From: Anseranas semipalmata
Taxonomy: Eukaryota > Chordata > Aves > Anseriformes > Anseranatidae
Direction: 5' to 3'
Assembly: GCA_013399115.1 (NCBI GenBank)
Contig: VXAA01000923.1
Span: forward strand, 1,060,084 to 1,124,083
Length of the DNA stretch: 64,000 nt
Part shown: piece by piece, positions 22,907 to 37,900 of the stretch
How positions within the stretch are numbered: the stretch's first letter is position 1
Layout: every line of letters starts with the position of its first letter
Position numbers and translations under genes: made by a program
The notes under the pieces: model-generated
Seen by the model: the letters and a program-made list of their open reading frames with translations, nothing else
Databases searched by the model: none
Told to the model about the DNA's origin: nothing

Positions 22907-25900
22907 GTGAGCGAGTCCCCGGCGGCGGCGGAGGGGAGGCGGAGGGCGGCCTCCCGCCGCCCCCGGCTGTGAGGGAGCGGGGCTGTGACAGGAATTAGGT
23001 CGCGTTAGCCGGGGGGCTGGGGGGGGGGCGGTAAATGTGACCCAGGCCGGCCCCGCTCCTCGGCTTCGTGGTACCTGCCTGCGTGCGTGGAAACGTAAAT
23101 AGCAAATGAAAGGAAAGGCAGACCGCCTAACCCCGGGGAGGCCGTGCCCCTGGCTAGAGAGGAGCAATCCTCCCTGCAGCCTTGCCGCGAAGACGCTCGC
23201 CCTCAGCCTTTCTCTCGTAGACTCGTTTTTCTGTGCGCGTAACTTCGCCTCACAGATACCCGCTCCTCTATTTTATTTTATTTTATTTTTTAATTCGCTT
23301 TCCTTCACAGAGGGGTTTTGCCCCAGCCGTGCAGGTTTGAGCGGCTGTAGGGGTAGGCAATAACTCTCCGTTGCGGGAGGAATTAGCTGAATTGCGCCGT
23401 ATGGAAGTGGCTCCCTGCGAGGCAGTGACGTCCCAGAAGGACCTTTTCTCTGTGAACCCGTCAGAAAGCTTGCGGTGAATTACCTGGTTCCTGCATCTGT
23501 CTGATGTGTTTTTCAATATTACAGCCTAAACATGCATGCCTGGGGAATGGAGGCTTTTATAAAACCGACAGGACCGCACTTGTAGCCGTTGTGTGCTAAC
23601 CAAAGAGAATATTATTAAAGAATCCTTTGTTACGATTATCATACCTATTAGTTAATCCCGTCAGCAAGACAAGTTGAAGTGGCAATAAAAGTTACAATCC
23701 TATCATAAGCAGCAATTACATTCTAGATATCATTCAAAGCAATACTGAATATGACTTGCAACAAATGTTACATGTTTGAAATTGTAAGTGCAAGATTGGG
23801 ACAAATTACTTGACAAAAAAGATTCGTCTATTTCTGAAGTCGATTTCCCGGACTTCTGCAAACTCAAATGAATGTTGGAAGAACTTCTTATGACTTCAGT
23901 TTTGAATATTATTATTTTAAAATAAAGGAATCAGTGAGGTAAATGTGCTGAGAAGAATTGCATGTGTCATCTATAGCGTGATTTCCAGTGATATGAATGG
24001 TGTTGTGTTTACATCGCAGATAAATGTGTTGAGATTGGTAATATTCAACAAAATAATATTGCTGAGAGAATAAATGTAAACTATTTAAAACAGCACAAAT
24101 GAAGGTTGCAGCCTTCTTTAACCTCTAGACAGTTTGATAGGTAGAGTCAGTTTAAAGTTATGTTTTGTTGCAGTAGAAACTCAGTTGGATAAAAGCACTG
24201 AAACAAAACAAACAAAAAAAGTATGTAAAAAATAAGCAGTCCTGAGGAACCAGTATTATCATTGCATTTTTTTTCCCTCTCCTGAATATTTCATAGTTTT
24301 TGACTATTTTAGGAACCTTTTTTTTTTTTTTTTTTTTTTTCTCCCCCACAGTATTCTGATGTGCAGGGTTTTAATTGATACATTGATTTTTGTTTCTCTA
24401 CTTGAACTCTGAAACAATGTGTAGCTGACTGGCTTTACGGATTTCTTTCCCATACAGTTTAAATGGGTCACATTTCCACATGTATGTGACGTCCAGGATT
24501 TGCACGTGGCATGAAATAAACACAGGTTGAGCTTTTAGACCAGGCAATTTTAGGCCCCAGTTCTGAAATTAGGTTTGAGCTAGTAAGTAGACCTTTGTGC
24601 CTATGGAGAGAATCATTAGGGTGCCAGAGAGACACAAAAGGCCATTTGGGTGGATTTTTTTTTTTTTTAAAGGAGCTGAAGTCCAAGACACCAAACTGGG
24701 ACCTTGTTAAAACATTTGCTCATACCGCCTATACAGCGAAATGTTTTTCGTCAATGTTGTTCAGAAGAACAGTACTGTGGAGTTGTGATGATGCTGTGAA
24801 TGCTTTTTTTTTTAAGACTTCCATTTTGAATCTTAATATTTATATAGGTTAAGCTGATGCTTCAGCACAATTCTTAGTGTGCTGAGTTCTTGCTGTGTTG
24901 TGGTTCTTATTTCTTATTTCAAAATTTCTACTTTTTTAATTGATGAGAGCTATGCGTACAAGACATTGTAAACCACTTTTTTTCAGTTCAGAGAAATCTG
25001 TTTCTTTGTGATAGACTGTTTAATGTCTACTTCTGAGTGTTAAAATTCACTAACTGTAAACAGATTTGCAGATAGAAAAGCAGGCAATCATAGTGAGGTT
25101 TAATGTTTTTGAAGGCCACTGGAAATTAGGTTAAGTTGATTAAAACAGTTGTATTTTTTATATCATGTACAATTAACTTTACAGAAACATTTTCAGGTGC
25201 AGGGTAAGGTTTGCGTGTGTTTTCACTGTTTAATAATTTCATCTTTCCAAAAGAATTATTTTTTATGCTAAGGGCCAGATATGGATTATGATCTTTAAGA
25301 CTGGTGGAATTGTTAAGATTAGTGGAAATAATTCTTATGACTTCTTGATCATATTTTAATATACCCTTAAACTGAATTTTCAAAGCAGATTTTATCATGG
25401 ACTTAAACTAGCTTTTCCCATGGTAGTATCACCTTGAATGGTTAACCTGGGGCATGCTTGGATAGGGGACATCCGAGAGAAATCCCGGATGCTGCAGGAA
25501 GTGGCGTAGCTGATTCCCAAGGTGGCACTCTTTTCTTTGGGTTAGGACCAAACCAGTGCCCCAGCATGGTGCCAGTTAGATGTGCTATGAGTCAGATGTA
25601 ACACTGAGGTCCTGTCAGCTTGTTGGAAATCCCTGTGCCTTCTACTGTGGAACTGCTGCAAGACTTTAATTTGGTAACGTCACTGAGGATCTAAATTCTC
25701 CCTGTGGACATGGCTTTCTTATTTACTTTCTAACCTAAATTGTTCTGTATTGTTGCTTGGGTACTGATAAATTACTATGTTCGTCTTGATAGGAGACCGT
25801 ACTGAATATAGTAATTTTCTATATGTGACCTTTAAAACATTTTGAAGTCTTTCTAGATGAAAGATGTTGTACAAATGTAAGGAAGCTAGGGCTGTAATAA

Positions 25901-27400
25901 TCATTCCTTACTTGGACAAATCTCCTGCTGAAGTTCATTAGATGTGTGAGTAAGGAAAGCTGAATAGAACCCTAATGTACTGTTATAGAGGGCACTGGTA
26001 ACAAACTCTATATTTAGGTTGCCTAATAGCTTCCATTATAAAGAATTTGTACGATCTCTTTGAGAAGCCCTATTGTCTGCAAAAGCCATTGAAGTTTGGC
26101 AAGAGAAAGATTCCTTAGGCTAAATAAGTGTTTTGATTTCTTTGCCCCATGAAATTGTTTAAGTTTTCCTGAGATGTAAACACTTGAAAATCATCATTTC
26201 CCCTCTGTCACTCATGTTGTACAGAGGAGTAATTGCTAGAATGCCAAGAAAGCCCAGACCCCTGTAAAAGCAACAGTGGCAATGATATTATGCTGAAAAC
26301 TTGCAAATGAATTATTTGGCTCCTGACGAGGTTATAGTGGGATTGCCGAATTTGGTCCAACCCTTACAGTTACTGCTTTCCCAAAAGAAAGTTGCCCCAG
26401 TGGGCACACTATCATTTCATTTCTTTCTTTCCTTCTGCTCTTCATGGCACTGCCTGAATCAGGAGTATACCACTCCTGGTTGAACTTCAAGAATTGGGCT
26501 GGATCCTTGGACAGACCTTACTGCAGCAAGTATTTGCTCCCAGTTTGTCTGTTCTTCAATAAGGTGTTTTTTCTGTTTTTCTTTTTCTTACCAGCTAATG
26601 TGGTTAGTCATTGTAATTTAGGTACACTGCAAGGCTGGAGGTTCAGAGTTCCAGTCTTGCTGGGAAGAAGCACGGAAGAGGACTAGCATTCTCTCTAAGG
26701 GGATGTATGGTCACTACTCTCTCCTGTCTTCTAGGAGGCTGCAATACCTCTCCATGACATCTCTGCACCTTCTTCCTCATATCATCTTAATGCTCTTGTT
26801 ACTCATTGACAGCACCCAGATTTAAATTTACCTGTCACTTTTCTTAATTTGGTTCTTATGCATGTGTATTGCGGTTTGGTCTCTGCTTACATGATCCCAT
26901 TCTCTTTTTTATGCTATGACAAACTGCTTGTCCATTCAGTGGAAAGGACGAACGTCCAGGGGAGTATAAGGAGAGTTACAGGAGGAACTGCAAATCTGGC
27001 TTTTTAAACTTTGCAGTGCTCGGTATGATACTCTGCTGCACATGTGAAGAAAAAGAGGGGATGCATGATCAGTTTTCCCTTTAGACTTGATAGGGTTCTG
27101 TGATTTTTCAACTTAGAAAAAAGGGCTGACTTCCAGGGTGTATTTTCACTAATAGTCTTCCCTGTGCTACTAATAGGAGAAGGACTGTTGTACAAAGATA
27201 TAACTAATTAATGCTTGTTATGCTTTTATTTCATTTTATTTTTAGAACTACTTTTTTAGCTTGCTTTAAATTCAGTAGAAACTTAACTATGAATCTATGA
27301 GACTAGTGCACACTGTTCAAACCCCAAGTATTTTCCTTTTGGCAGGGAGAAAGAAGGAGGGAGAATAAGGAGATAAAACAGATGCAAGCGACTTCTCTGA

Positions 27401-27437
<37 letters not shown>

Positions 27438-28922
27438 TATTCCTTTGTGATACACATGTTGGTCCAGCTGCTATATGCAATATCATTTATGTAAAATAGC
27501 CCCTGAAATTTGTAGGCCAGAATGAGAAGGTCATCTCAGGTCAAGGTGAATTTCGGTAGAACTGGGATGCCTGCATTTAGCATCTTGTATTGCTGAAATA
27601 GAGACATATATAACCGGCTGAACAGCGCATGGCTTCCATGTCCTGTGCTCTATTGATCTCCATTACTGAATCGTTTTCTCTCAGCCTAAGATATGACAAG
27701 CCAACTTTAAATCGTACCAGACAAAAGAGTTAATCTGAGATACAAGGAACTAGGACGCCATCTTTGTATGTTTTCTTGATATTTGGTCTGTGCTCCTTGA
27801 TTGTGCCTTAGAGTGTGGCCATTCGGTATGTGCATGTATTTTGTGTCAGACAGTCTCCTAAATATGAGATACAGGTCGCTACTTGGAGCTGTCATGAGTT
27901 TGTTTTATGCTTTGAGCAGCATAAATAAAGTGCTTAATTTTTTAACTTGGATATCAAGGTCATTTTTCTTCAGAAAATATGTGCAATTTGTTTAGTCATG
28001 TACCATCTGGATGTTTATAAGCACAAATCAGTTACATTTAACCAAATCTGGTATTTGTATTTCTGTTGAAATGCTGTGCTGCTCAGGACAGAGAGTCGGT
28101 ACTCATCTGGTATATCTGGTTTAACATGTCTGTTCTACAGCAGCTTGTTAAGGGCTCTCTCTTCTGCCTTCCAGTACGCAGCTTCTGCGTGTACGCGCAT
28201 GCGCGTGTCAGGGGGAAGGTTGTGAAGGAGAAAAAGAGGAAGAACCGCCTGTCATGCTGATTTTACAAATACATGACTGAACTGAGCTTGAAGTGAAGAG
28301 CTGTTCGTTACTTGTGGTAGTTTGGAGAGGGAGATATTTGCAGGAATGACATGAGTGGCTAAGTCATGTAGAATCCATACTTTACCAAGCTCTGTATTAC
28401 AAATTTTATGTTTTAGCTTAAAATATGAAATTATGAGGAAGAGCATGAATAAGTAGTTCTCTTTTATTTTGTAGATCGCCATCAGATAATCTAGTCATTC
28501 TGGGCTTCAATTCTTATTTTTAAGAGGTTTTAAAAGTAACCTGTGGAATTATTGAGGAATTTATTTAGAAATTATTTTCCCTGAAAAGTATAGTGAAATT
28601 TCAGCATTTTGCACATGAATGGTATTTTGTTTCTCCATATAAAACAATGACGTAATTTTTATTGATTGGGTTGCAATTTTGATGCAGTTGATAGGCATAG
28701 CTTGTATGAAGAATATAGAATGTAATGGGCAGCCACATTTTTCAAAGCTTTTTTTTTTTATACCAATTCTGTTGTTAATCTTTGTAGTTATGAACCTGAC
28801 AGATATTTTAATCAATTACTCTAAACAGCTCATGAAAAATGTGTTTTGTTTGTTTTTTTTTTATCATGAATTTGGTATTTTTAGGTGTGTTTTTTCCTTT
28901 TTTTTNCTTTGGGTTTTTTTTG

Positions 28923-28958
<36 letters not shown>

Positions 28959-31900
28959 TCTCTATAACTCTTACTTTGGTGTCTGTTATACCTTGGGTAT
29001 TTTTTTTTTCTTTCCTATTTTTAATGCAGCCTCCTCAGAATGAAACAAACAGTATTTCATTTGATATTAGGCTAAGACCCAGTAGAGCCTGTTTTATGTA
29101 ACTTTGACAGCTGATTTCAACCTAAGTTAGTTGTTTCTTTTTGCATCATATTGAAAATGGTAGTTATATCAGCAGTCACCTTTGGTCAGAAATTCAGGTA
29201 ACTGTCATTGTGACTTGGCCTTCTATGTTTACCTTATGTAATTAAAGAAATAAACATGTAGCCAAAGAAAACCTATGCTTTTATATAACCTTTCTCTCTT
29301 CCCCTCCTATGATCGATAATGATGTCAGAGCTGTTGAACAGGAAGAAAAACTTCGTGGATGTTTCCAAGATCTCGGCTCTCACTGGGGAGTTAGCAGATA
29401 AGCCCTCTAGAAGGCCATCTTTGTTAATGGGCACTGCAGCGTCGCAGTGAAGAATGGCTTGTTCAGCTGAATTGTACCAAAGCCAACAAAAATAGATTAG
29501 CATTTGTCTTCCAGACTTACTAAAGCAATAAAAGCTTTGAATAAATTTGGGTTCATTTTAGGGATGGTTCTAAGAAGGCTAACGTGTCTCTTAGTGATCA
29601 TTTGGCTCTTCCATGTTGCTCTAGGAATGATGGATGGAAAAGGTTTTACTACGGGCTAGACCTTCTCCCTGTATTGAAAGAGGATCGGTAAACCTGGGCA
29701 ACATGTAACGTATCTTTGTCCTAACAAGTCTCCAGTAAACGAGACTAACCTAGCAGCTTATTTCTAGTGCTTTTTTTTATCCTTGATGTTTTTCTAGATA
29801 CCTAACCTTTCTGCTCAGGAAGATAAGCTGATTTGTACTCCCCCTACTGCCAATTGATTTCCCAGAGTATTTGTAGTTATTGGGTTATGGTTTCCATGTT
29901 CACTCATGTGCTCTCGCTAAGTCTTTCTCAGACAAACAAAATTGCAGCAACCCTTTCAGATAAATGACTATTTTCTTCAGTTTATATCATGGTTCTTTAT
30001 TCTTGACTTTTCAGGTTGCACACCTGTTTCTTACTGTGGTAGCCCAGATTGAGGACATACCTTCAGCTGAGTCATTTCTAGTATAATGCTTAGCTGGATT
30101 ATTCCTCTCCAGACTCCTGGTAAATGATGGTGTCTGATGGTGTCTGGTTGTCTGATACTTTCCTGAACGAGGATTTTCCTTTTGTTCGACGATATCATGA
30201 TGTTGGCTTCTCTGTGCCTTCCGATCTGCTTGATCCGCTACAGTCTCCTGTCCTTTTGTATCACATGGCTGCTCAAGCCATTTTGTTTTTATGCAGTGGT
30301 GGGGCTTGTGGTGCTTTATGCTGTCTTTCTTGTGATTTCATTATTTTGATTTTTGAGTCATCTTAACTCAGGATGGTCTTGGCAGATAGTTCTTATCACG
30401 TTTCAGGTTGGTGCTGTTTGCTTGTTCTGGTCCTCATTCCTTTGTCCGAATCATGATTAAGTACATTAAATAGTTTACCTGTAGAACCTCACTGTAAATG
30501 CTATCCTACATCTGCAATTGGTGGTTGAGAGCTATTAAAAACAAACAAACCTGATTTTGAACGTCATTCTGGACAACTTCATCCCCATCATAATCTAGCT
30601 TGAGTGAGAAAATGTCTTTTTGATTGTGTTGCAAGTCAAGGCTCAGGGTTGGGTATTGCTTTTCTCCTAGTCACTAGGACAGTCCGTCTGTTAGAGAAAC
30701 TCGAGTGTTTCAAGCCAATTGGCTCTGTCCTTTATATTCTCCTGGTTGTTAAATAGTTTTCTTCTACTATCGTTCTGAAATATGAGTTAGGCTGAGTCAA
30801 ATGTTATTTCCTGCACTTCTATTTACCAATCTTGTGACTTCTCTTTTTTCCTTTTTTGGTTCAGTTTGGTTCCGAGTGCATTTCATTATATGCTGTTGAC
30901 TGCCACATATAACATTTAGTAGCCCGGTCTGTTTCTTATTCTAACTTACACTCCTAACCCCTTGTTTAATTTGGTTACATGGAATTAAACTTCCATGTGG
31001 AGGCTGAAGCAAAGAAGCCTTTATGCCTTCTGGTATTTGCTTTCTTTCCTTGTTTGATAATGGATATACTTCTTCCTTTCTATTCCCATGATGAAGTACT
31101 TTTTTTTTTTTTGGCATGAGTGGCATGTGCTTCAAAATATTTATTTTATTTTTATTTTTATTTTTTTGTTAGTGGAAATGTCATCTTTGTTTTTAGGGCC
31201 ATCAGTGGTATTCTTGCTTACTGTGTCTTTTCTAGAGAAAATAATTAGTTGTCCTGGTCTGAAATGTACTGGCATTTGAATAAATACCTAAAATAAGACT
31301 AAAGACTAAATACATTAAAAGAAAGTCTTGCTGGTAAGAAGAAGCTCTTGTGTCACTTAGAGTGATCAGACGCGGCATTTTCTGCCCCATGACTTTTTAT
31401 AACAATTTATCCTTTACTGTTATGACTGCCCACTGTGCCTGTTCCTGTTTAATAAAACTTGATTCAAGTATATGTACATCTTGAAAGTCAGGTTAGGACA
31501 GTATGCTTTGCAGAAAATTTTCTCATAGTGTCAAATGATGCCTTCTCTTCTTGGCTGGTACAGCCAGCTACAAAATCCCTAAAATGTAGGCTAGTGGGAC
31601 AAAATATTAAGTGTTCATTCTGTATGCTTTCATACAGTAGCTTACCCTGGTATAAGTGGGGTAGAGAGATCCTGAGGATTGTCTGTTCTCTCTGAAGTGC
31701 ATTCCACTGGTATGTGGTACGTTGATGGAGAGCAGGCTTGAACTTGGAGAGTTCAGCTGCAGAATGCTGTTGGTAGGCTTTTGTCTGGCAAACTTTCCAT
31801 CAGAAGTCAGGTTGAAGACTACAAGATAGGACCTTGAAGTCTGCTACAAGTTTTTTCTTGTTTTCTCATGAGCTGGGGAAAAAAGAAAAAAGAATAATTG

Positions 31901-34900
31901 AAAGTTTTCCCATTCTAACTTACTGAAAGTCTGGGACTCATCTTTAAACTTTTCCATAATGCTTGAATATGCTGTATCTGAGCTGCACAGTTCAAATGAT
32001 AGTGCTCGGTAGAAAAAAGATATGTGAATGAGTGCAGGCTTTAAAATTTATTTTAAAAATAGAATTCCTGACTCTAAAAGCTGGAAAAAGGTTGGTTTGA
32101 CACATTCAGTGAAAGGAAAGTTGATTTGCAGAAACGTCATTGAATTCTGTGATTAAGTGTCATGAGCTAGAAGTTCTCTAACTGGATGAGAAGGGAAAAG
32201 GAAAAGGCAAGGACTGATGATTATGGCATCTTTTTCTATTGTTGTACATCTTTCTTGAAGAACTTTATGGAGACTTGGTTTTAGGGGGAATGTGTCGTCG
32301 CTTCGCCTCCTTAAGATGGGCATCTTTGTGGGGCTGGCTCTGGGTGGAGGAAGTGTCTAGAATGCTCCAACCTTCTGGAGAGATCAAACACACCCGTTGT
32401 GCAAAACAAGTAGGATGGGTACGAAACAATCTCCTTCCTGTTTGGTCCCAAAATGAGTTGTGCCAAGTATCGATCCTGTTTTGTGCAACAATTACTGTGT
32501 TTCTGCATCGGTATGAACCTCACGTTTTGCGTGTGTCTTTTTGCATAGGTGCAAGAAGCATCACAGTTTCTACAGGAAGGGGACAGAGGAGCAGCCTGGA
32601 GGATCCGATCCTTTGTGGGATTGGAAGTTGGGAGAGGTCACTTCCCCATAAATCCCAAGGATCTAGGGGTCTAAAAGACTGTGCCCACTGCCTTCTCTGC
32701 AGACTCCCAAATACTGCCTCCTCAGGGGATGTTGTTAAGGAAATTGAGCTTCCTGACCCCTGCTCATATATAGCACATTGTCATCTAGGAAATGCAAATT
32801 GGTTGGTACCCATATGTTTCTCAAACAGGGTATTTTCAGTATAGCTATCGCTTGTGCTGAGCATCAGTGAACCACCGTTTGTGGCATATGGGGAAGAATT
32901 TCTAATAACAGCGTGCGGGAGGTTGAAGCCTTAAAACTGGTCGTTGGAAAATAACGTTTGATGTCTGCTTTAAAAAGTATCCATGAAGATGAATTTGGGC
33001 TTTCCAGAGGTCCCGATACAAGTATTTCTTCCTAGGGCAGACAGTTGTGCAGTGTACCCGTAGTCTTCGGGAGACTTGCTGGCCTCATCTGTTAAATGTC
33101 ATCTGGAAAATAGGGCATTCCCTTTAAGGGAATGATTAAATAGGGACACTGCCTCAAGGGATAGTTTTCTGCACATTTATACAGTGACTGATAAAACCAT
33201 ATGGGTCTTGTAAGTCTATTCTAATTGAATCAGCTTTTATTGAAAGACAGAATTGCTAGAAATGCACTGAATGGATGAATTCCAAGTAAATGATTCACAC
33301 TGTAAAACAGCTAGGAATTTAAAAGCACTGGAAATCAGAGCCGGCTGAAAGTTCGAATTGAAATATATATAGTATGTGGAGGAATTGCATTGGTACTATG
33401 CAGTATGCGTATGGATCTACGGTATGTTTTCCCAAACAGATCCCTAGTTCCATTGTTTGCACTGTCATAATTATTCAGTTGTCTTATTTGCAGAGGGAGC
33501 GTAATGTACTGTTAATACTCTAGAATATGACAGAAGGGATGGTAATGGGAAAAAATAATCTGGGGTAACAAGGTAAATTATCGATTTTGAAGATGCATTT
33601 AATCATGAACTGCTTCAATGTAGAAATAAAGACTAGTTTCTCACAAGATGGCTTTGTGTGGTGATTAGCACGAGCATATTCATGTGACACGGCAAGCTAG
33701 ACGTAGTTTAATCTGCTAGTTTTTATTCCATGAATAGCTTAATAGAGTACTGATGACTGAGAGAGGGTGAGCTGATCTATGTCAGAATCCAAAGACTGCT
33801 TCTCGTGCTAGTGATGTAATTTAATTTCTAGCGACTATTGTATTTGCATTATAAGAAAGAGTAATAGGAAATATTTTTTGCTTTTAATAATGTGATCTTA
33901 ACTGCTGAAAATCTAGAGTGGCATCATTACACGCACTGCTAGCTTCTGGGTAGACCACAGGTTGCAATATCTAATTGGCTGTAGTGTTCGCAGTGCTACT
34001 TAGCACACCCAGTGCTCCTGATTCTTTTCCTTTTGCTCTGAATAGTATCGCTGATGTGCTTATGCAGAAATGAAGGCGTTGTTGTTGTTGTTGTTTTGTT
34101 TTTGTTTCTTTCCTCTTTGGTATTAGGAGGTAAGTTGTCATCTGGTTGCACTCGATCACAAAAACCTCCAATGGTAATGTGACGAAAATTTGTGCTGGGT
34201 TTTTAGTGAAGTTGAAAAAGCAGTTTCCTTAGTTCTGGAATGTTTTATACTGATACTCAGTACTTTGGGAGTACCTAGAAGCTCTTGTTGCACAAGGTGC
34301 CGCACAATAGCGTTTGCAGAGTAGATGTGATGGTCGATTAAAAGATAAATGTGATTTAAAAAATCAATTTTGCTTGTGTCACAAATCTAGAAAAATTAAA
34401 ATATTAGTTGAAAAATTGCCTGGTGGAAGAAAATAAAGTCTCAAAACTTCGTAGCTGCTAATTTGCAAGTATGTGGAAGAATGTATTATAAGCTGGCCTG
34501 TGTTGTGTGTATGGAAATGTGTGACAGTTCTCTCTAATTATTTGGGAATTAGTGTTTTGCATTTGACAAAAACAAGTGAATAGTCCTCCACTATTGAAGT
34601 TTGAAAAATATTTCAAGACATGCTGCTTTAAATGTGCATTGTCAAGCTAGCACTCGAAAAATTGTCTTCTTGAAGCGAGAACGATCAATAAAAACATAAA
34701 GATAGGGACGTTTTTTCTTCTGTACTGCCAGATTGTGTGTACTTACACCTTAATGATAGGAGTTTGTGCATAAGCTGGAATAAATGGCTTAAAATGTAAG
34801 ACTTAAACTTTTGCCTTCTCACTTGAAGTTTATTAAGATTCTACCATTCAGTATGTGTCCAGTGCAGTTTAATGACTGTTGATTGTCTGTATTATTACAT

Positions 34901-37900
34901 GAGGACAGTTGCTGCAATGACTTAATGCATGTATGTGTGTTTCGGTTCTACTGATTCCTTGCTATATTATAAGGAACCTAAGTAACAACAAGTATGGTGC
35001 TAAATTTAGTTTAGACCTGTTTATTCTATTTAAAGCTGTCAAATCCATTGCAACATCTGGATAAATATGGGCCTTGGTCTTCCAACATTTTTCATGGATT
35101 CCTAGTCTTTAAAAAAAAAACAAAACCCACCTCTATGAAGTTACGCTCTTTGGAAGCTGAAGTCAGCTCAAAACAGGGAAGATTGGAGTAGCTGCATATG
35201 TTCTTAAACTTTTCTTTGTTTGGGTGAAGTTGCTCACATTTACTGTTCTTAAAACCAAACGTATTAAAGTGGGAGGCAAAAGAGATAGGAAAGAGTATAG
35301 ATGCAAAATCAGTAGCCATATCATAACATGTTTTGCAGAAACTCTTCTGAAAAAGAGAGAAGACATGCCTGAGGAAGTGGGAAAGTTAATTACCTGATAT
35401 TTGTAAAGTAACTGGTTATCGTTGTATGAGGGTGGGAGGAGAAGTGTAACTGAATTACAAAGAATTCAGTAACGGGTGGGAGGAAAGGTTATTTATTTCT
35501 TAGTAGCTTCTGCTTCAAGGTACTGTATTACCTGTTACAGAAAACTGAATTCTGAAATACATGCCTTTCCTTTTGGAGCCATTTAGACCTTCTGGCGCCT
35601 GAATCTAGATCATCAGTCCGTCATGAAAAAGTCACATTCCAAAGCTGCTCGTTGTAACCTGTCCTGGGATCTTCAGAGTAAAAAGCTTTCTAAGCTCTAT
35701 TACAAAGTTACGGATGTGTAGAGTTGCATAATTAATGTGTTTTTGAAAACAGGCAGGAAGTGTATCATACTATAATATTGCTGCAATAGTTAACTATAGC
35801 TGTACCCTGTCAAAAGCTTAAACAGATGCCATAAGAATTGCTCAAAACATTCATACCTAAGTGAAGATATTCTCCGTATAATATGCATTAGCTGAGTAGT
35901 TTTTCCCTCAGAAAATCTACCTAAAACCACTTTTTCATATCCTTATTTTTGTCTACTCGTTTAAAAAGTTGTTTACTGTAAAATAACTCTACAGACATCT
36001 TCCAGCAGACTCCCTGTATGCATCTGCTTGCTTTGGAGATTAGGAATAACTTTTTAGTTTTAAATTAATTACTCTAATTACTGCGTTAAGATGTATTTGA
36101 GAGCATGGACCTTAGTTGTTACAGGAATGAGGACATGTAGTGAAGGAGGTTTGAGTAGGGACTAGCAAGAAAGAATATGATGATTAAGTAGAAAGTGTGC
36201 AAAGATAAGCTTTTCTTGGGATTCCAGTAATGACTGTGAACTAGAAAAATGGAGATTAGAGTATTACTGTGGATATCAGATTTCTATTAGCTTCTTGAGA
36301 CATTAGTATTTAGGATAGATGTGAGTGGAAAACGATCTTCAAATAAATTATAAGATATTTAAAGCCTATACATTTGTACAGGGAGATGATTCAGTCTAGT
36401 AATGAAAGAACAGAGTAAGATTTGAATTATTTGACTTGGTTCTCAACAAGATTTTAGTGCACTTAAATGCATTTACTTAGATTTCTGAAAGACATGTATG
36501 ATACAAACATCAGCAAAACAAGATTTTTGCTAGGCTCTCGTTAAACCTAACCTTGTTACTTCCACTAGTTTTGTCTAGCTCACAGCAGCATTTTGTTAAA
36601 TGAGTTACCTAAAGTGGAATAAACACTATGATGTTAATGGTTTCTTTGTTGTTCAAGGAGATAAATTACTTAAGAAAAAATGAACATGTACTTTAATATT
36701 ACCTTTACAGGAGTTTGTCCTTTATTTTTGGTGACTGTTCCAAGAAATGCTGAGGGTGGTCTGTGGCCTTCCTAGGTGCACGGCTCTGAAGAACACGTAT
36801 GGTTCTTCTTGGTGAGCTGATTCAACAGGTCTTGTATTGTCTTGGAAATGCATTCTAAAAACACTTATGGAAGTGTTCTGAACTATCTGTTTCAATTGTT
36901 TTCTAATGTATTTTTGCAGAATTTTAGTTTTAAGCCAGCTGGTCTATTAGAGTCTTGCAACACCTTTGTGAAGTTGTTCATAGTGGTGATATTTAGGAAG
37001 GGATATTTATGAAACTCTTACCATTAGATACCTAATTAAATATTTGATACCCCAGAGTGATTTAGAGACCGAAGAGACTGGCATAAGCATCACTAGGCTG
37101 GCTTTGTTGTGTTGTCTGGAGGTTAGGCAAATATGATAGAGGATATAAAACTAAAGATGCAAAGTGATACAGAATATTGACTACAACAACAATGTGCAGT
37201 TCTCAGTACAAATATCTGAAGTGTATTCAAGGTACAGAACCAGAAAAGGTATGTAATGTGCTTTTTAGTATATGAAATTATACTAAACTATATGAAGTTT
37301 GCCAAGAGTATATTGACTTGTGTGAAGTAAAATACGTTTGCTGTTAGCAAATGGGTTGCACACTTAAAAACTGATCATTGGAAATGGCCCCACTTTATTT
37401 CCTTCATAAAGGTTGAAGCTATAGGAAGGAGAAGACTGAATTTAGTCGATTCAAAGACCTGTTCTCCTTTGTCAGAGATTATTCCTATTTCCAATAGCAA
37501 TGCAGTACAAAATACAGACAAGTAAAGATTTTCAGTCTCCGTGCTGTCACAAGAATTAAATTTGCTATTAAAGTCTAAGAGAACTGAAGGCTGGAAAACC
37601 TCAGACATGTTAACGAGGCACTACTGAAAGCCTCGCTAGGTGAGGGAATAGCAAAGCCTGGTGGAGGAGGAGTACTGGTAGCATGGCTGAAATGAGAATT
37701 CCGTTTGGAAAAATGTTGAGTATCTTAACTCAGTCGGCTTAGAAACACATAGGAGTCCCACAGCAGCCGGTGGAAGGGAGATTCTCAAGTCTGCAGGGCA
37801 CCAGAGAGAGGAATACATTTCTATCATAATGATGTAAATCTGCAGAAACATCCAGGTGAACAAAGTACACAACTCTTGTAGGTTTGATAGGAAGTGAGAA

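Larger units (their letters stand above)
22000..23110. promoter_or_regulatory. CpG island: YAF2 promoter, probably bidirectional with PPHLN1
   Basis: Both sides of the assembly gap are strongly GC-rich with dense CpG (for example TCTCCGCGGCGCTGGGCCC at about 22150 and the GGCGG runs after 22920), in contrast to the AT-rich flanks. No TATA box or CCAAT box is evident in the readable part, as expected of a housekeeping CpG-island promoter. YAF2 exon 2 lies inside the island, so exon 1 and the start site should be in the gap or just left of it. In human, PPHLN1 starts about 100 bp from YAF2 in the opposite direction. That makes a shared divergent promoter likely here, but no PPHLN1 exon is visible. 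Confidence 0.75.

Noticed and set aside
21997..22910. Open frames of about 290 codons spanning the gap
   Set aside because: They are open only because N codons do not count as stops. Only the final part, from 22781, is real coding sequence (YAF2 exon 2).
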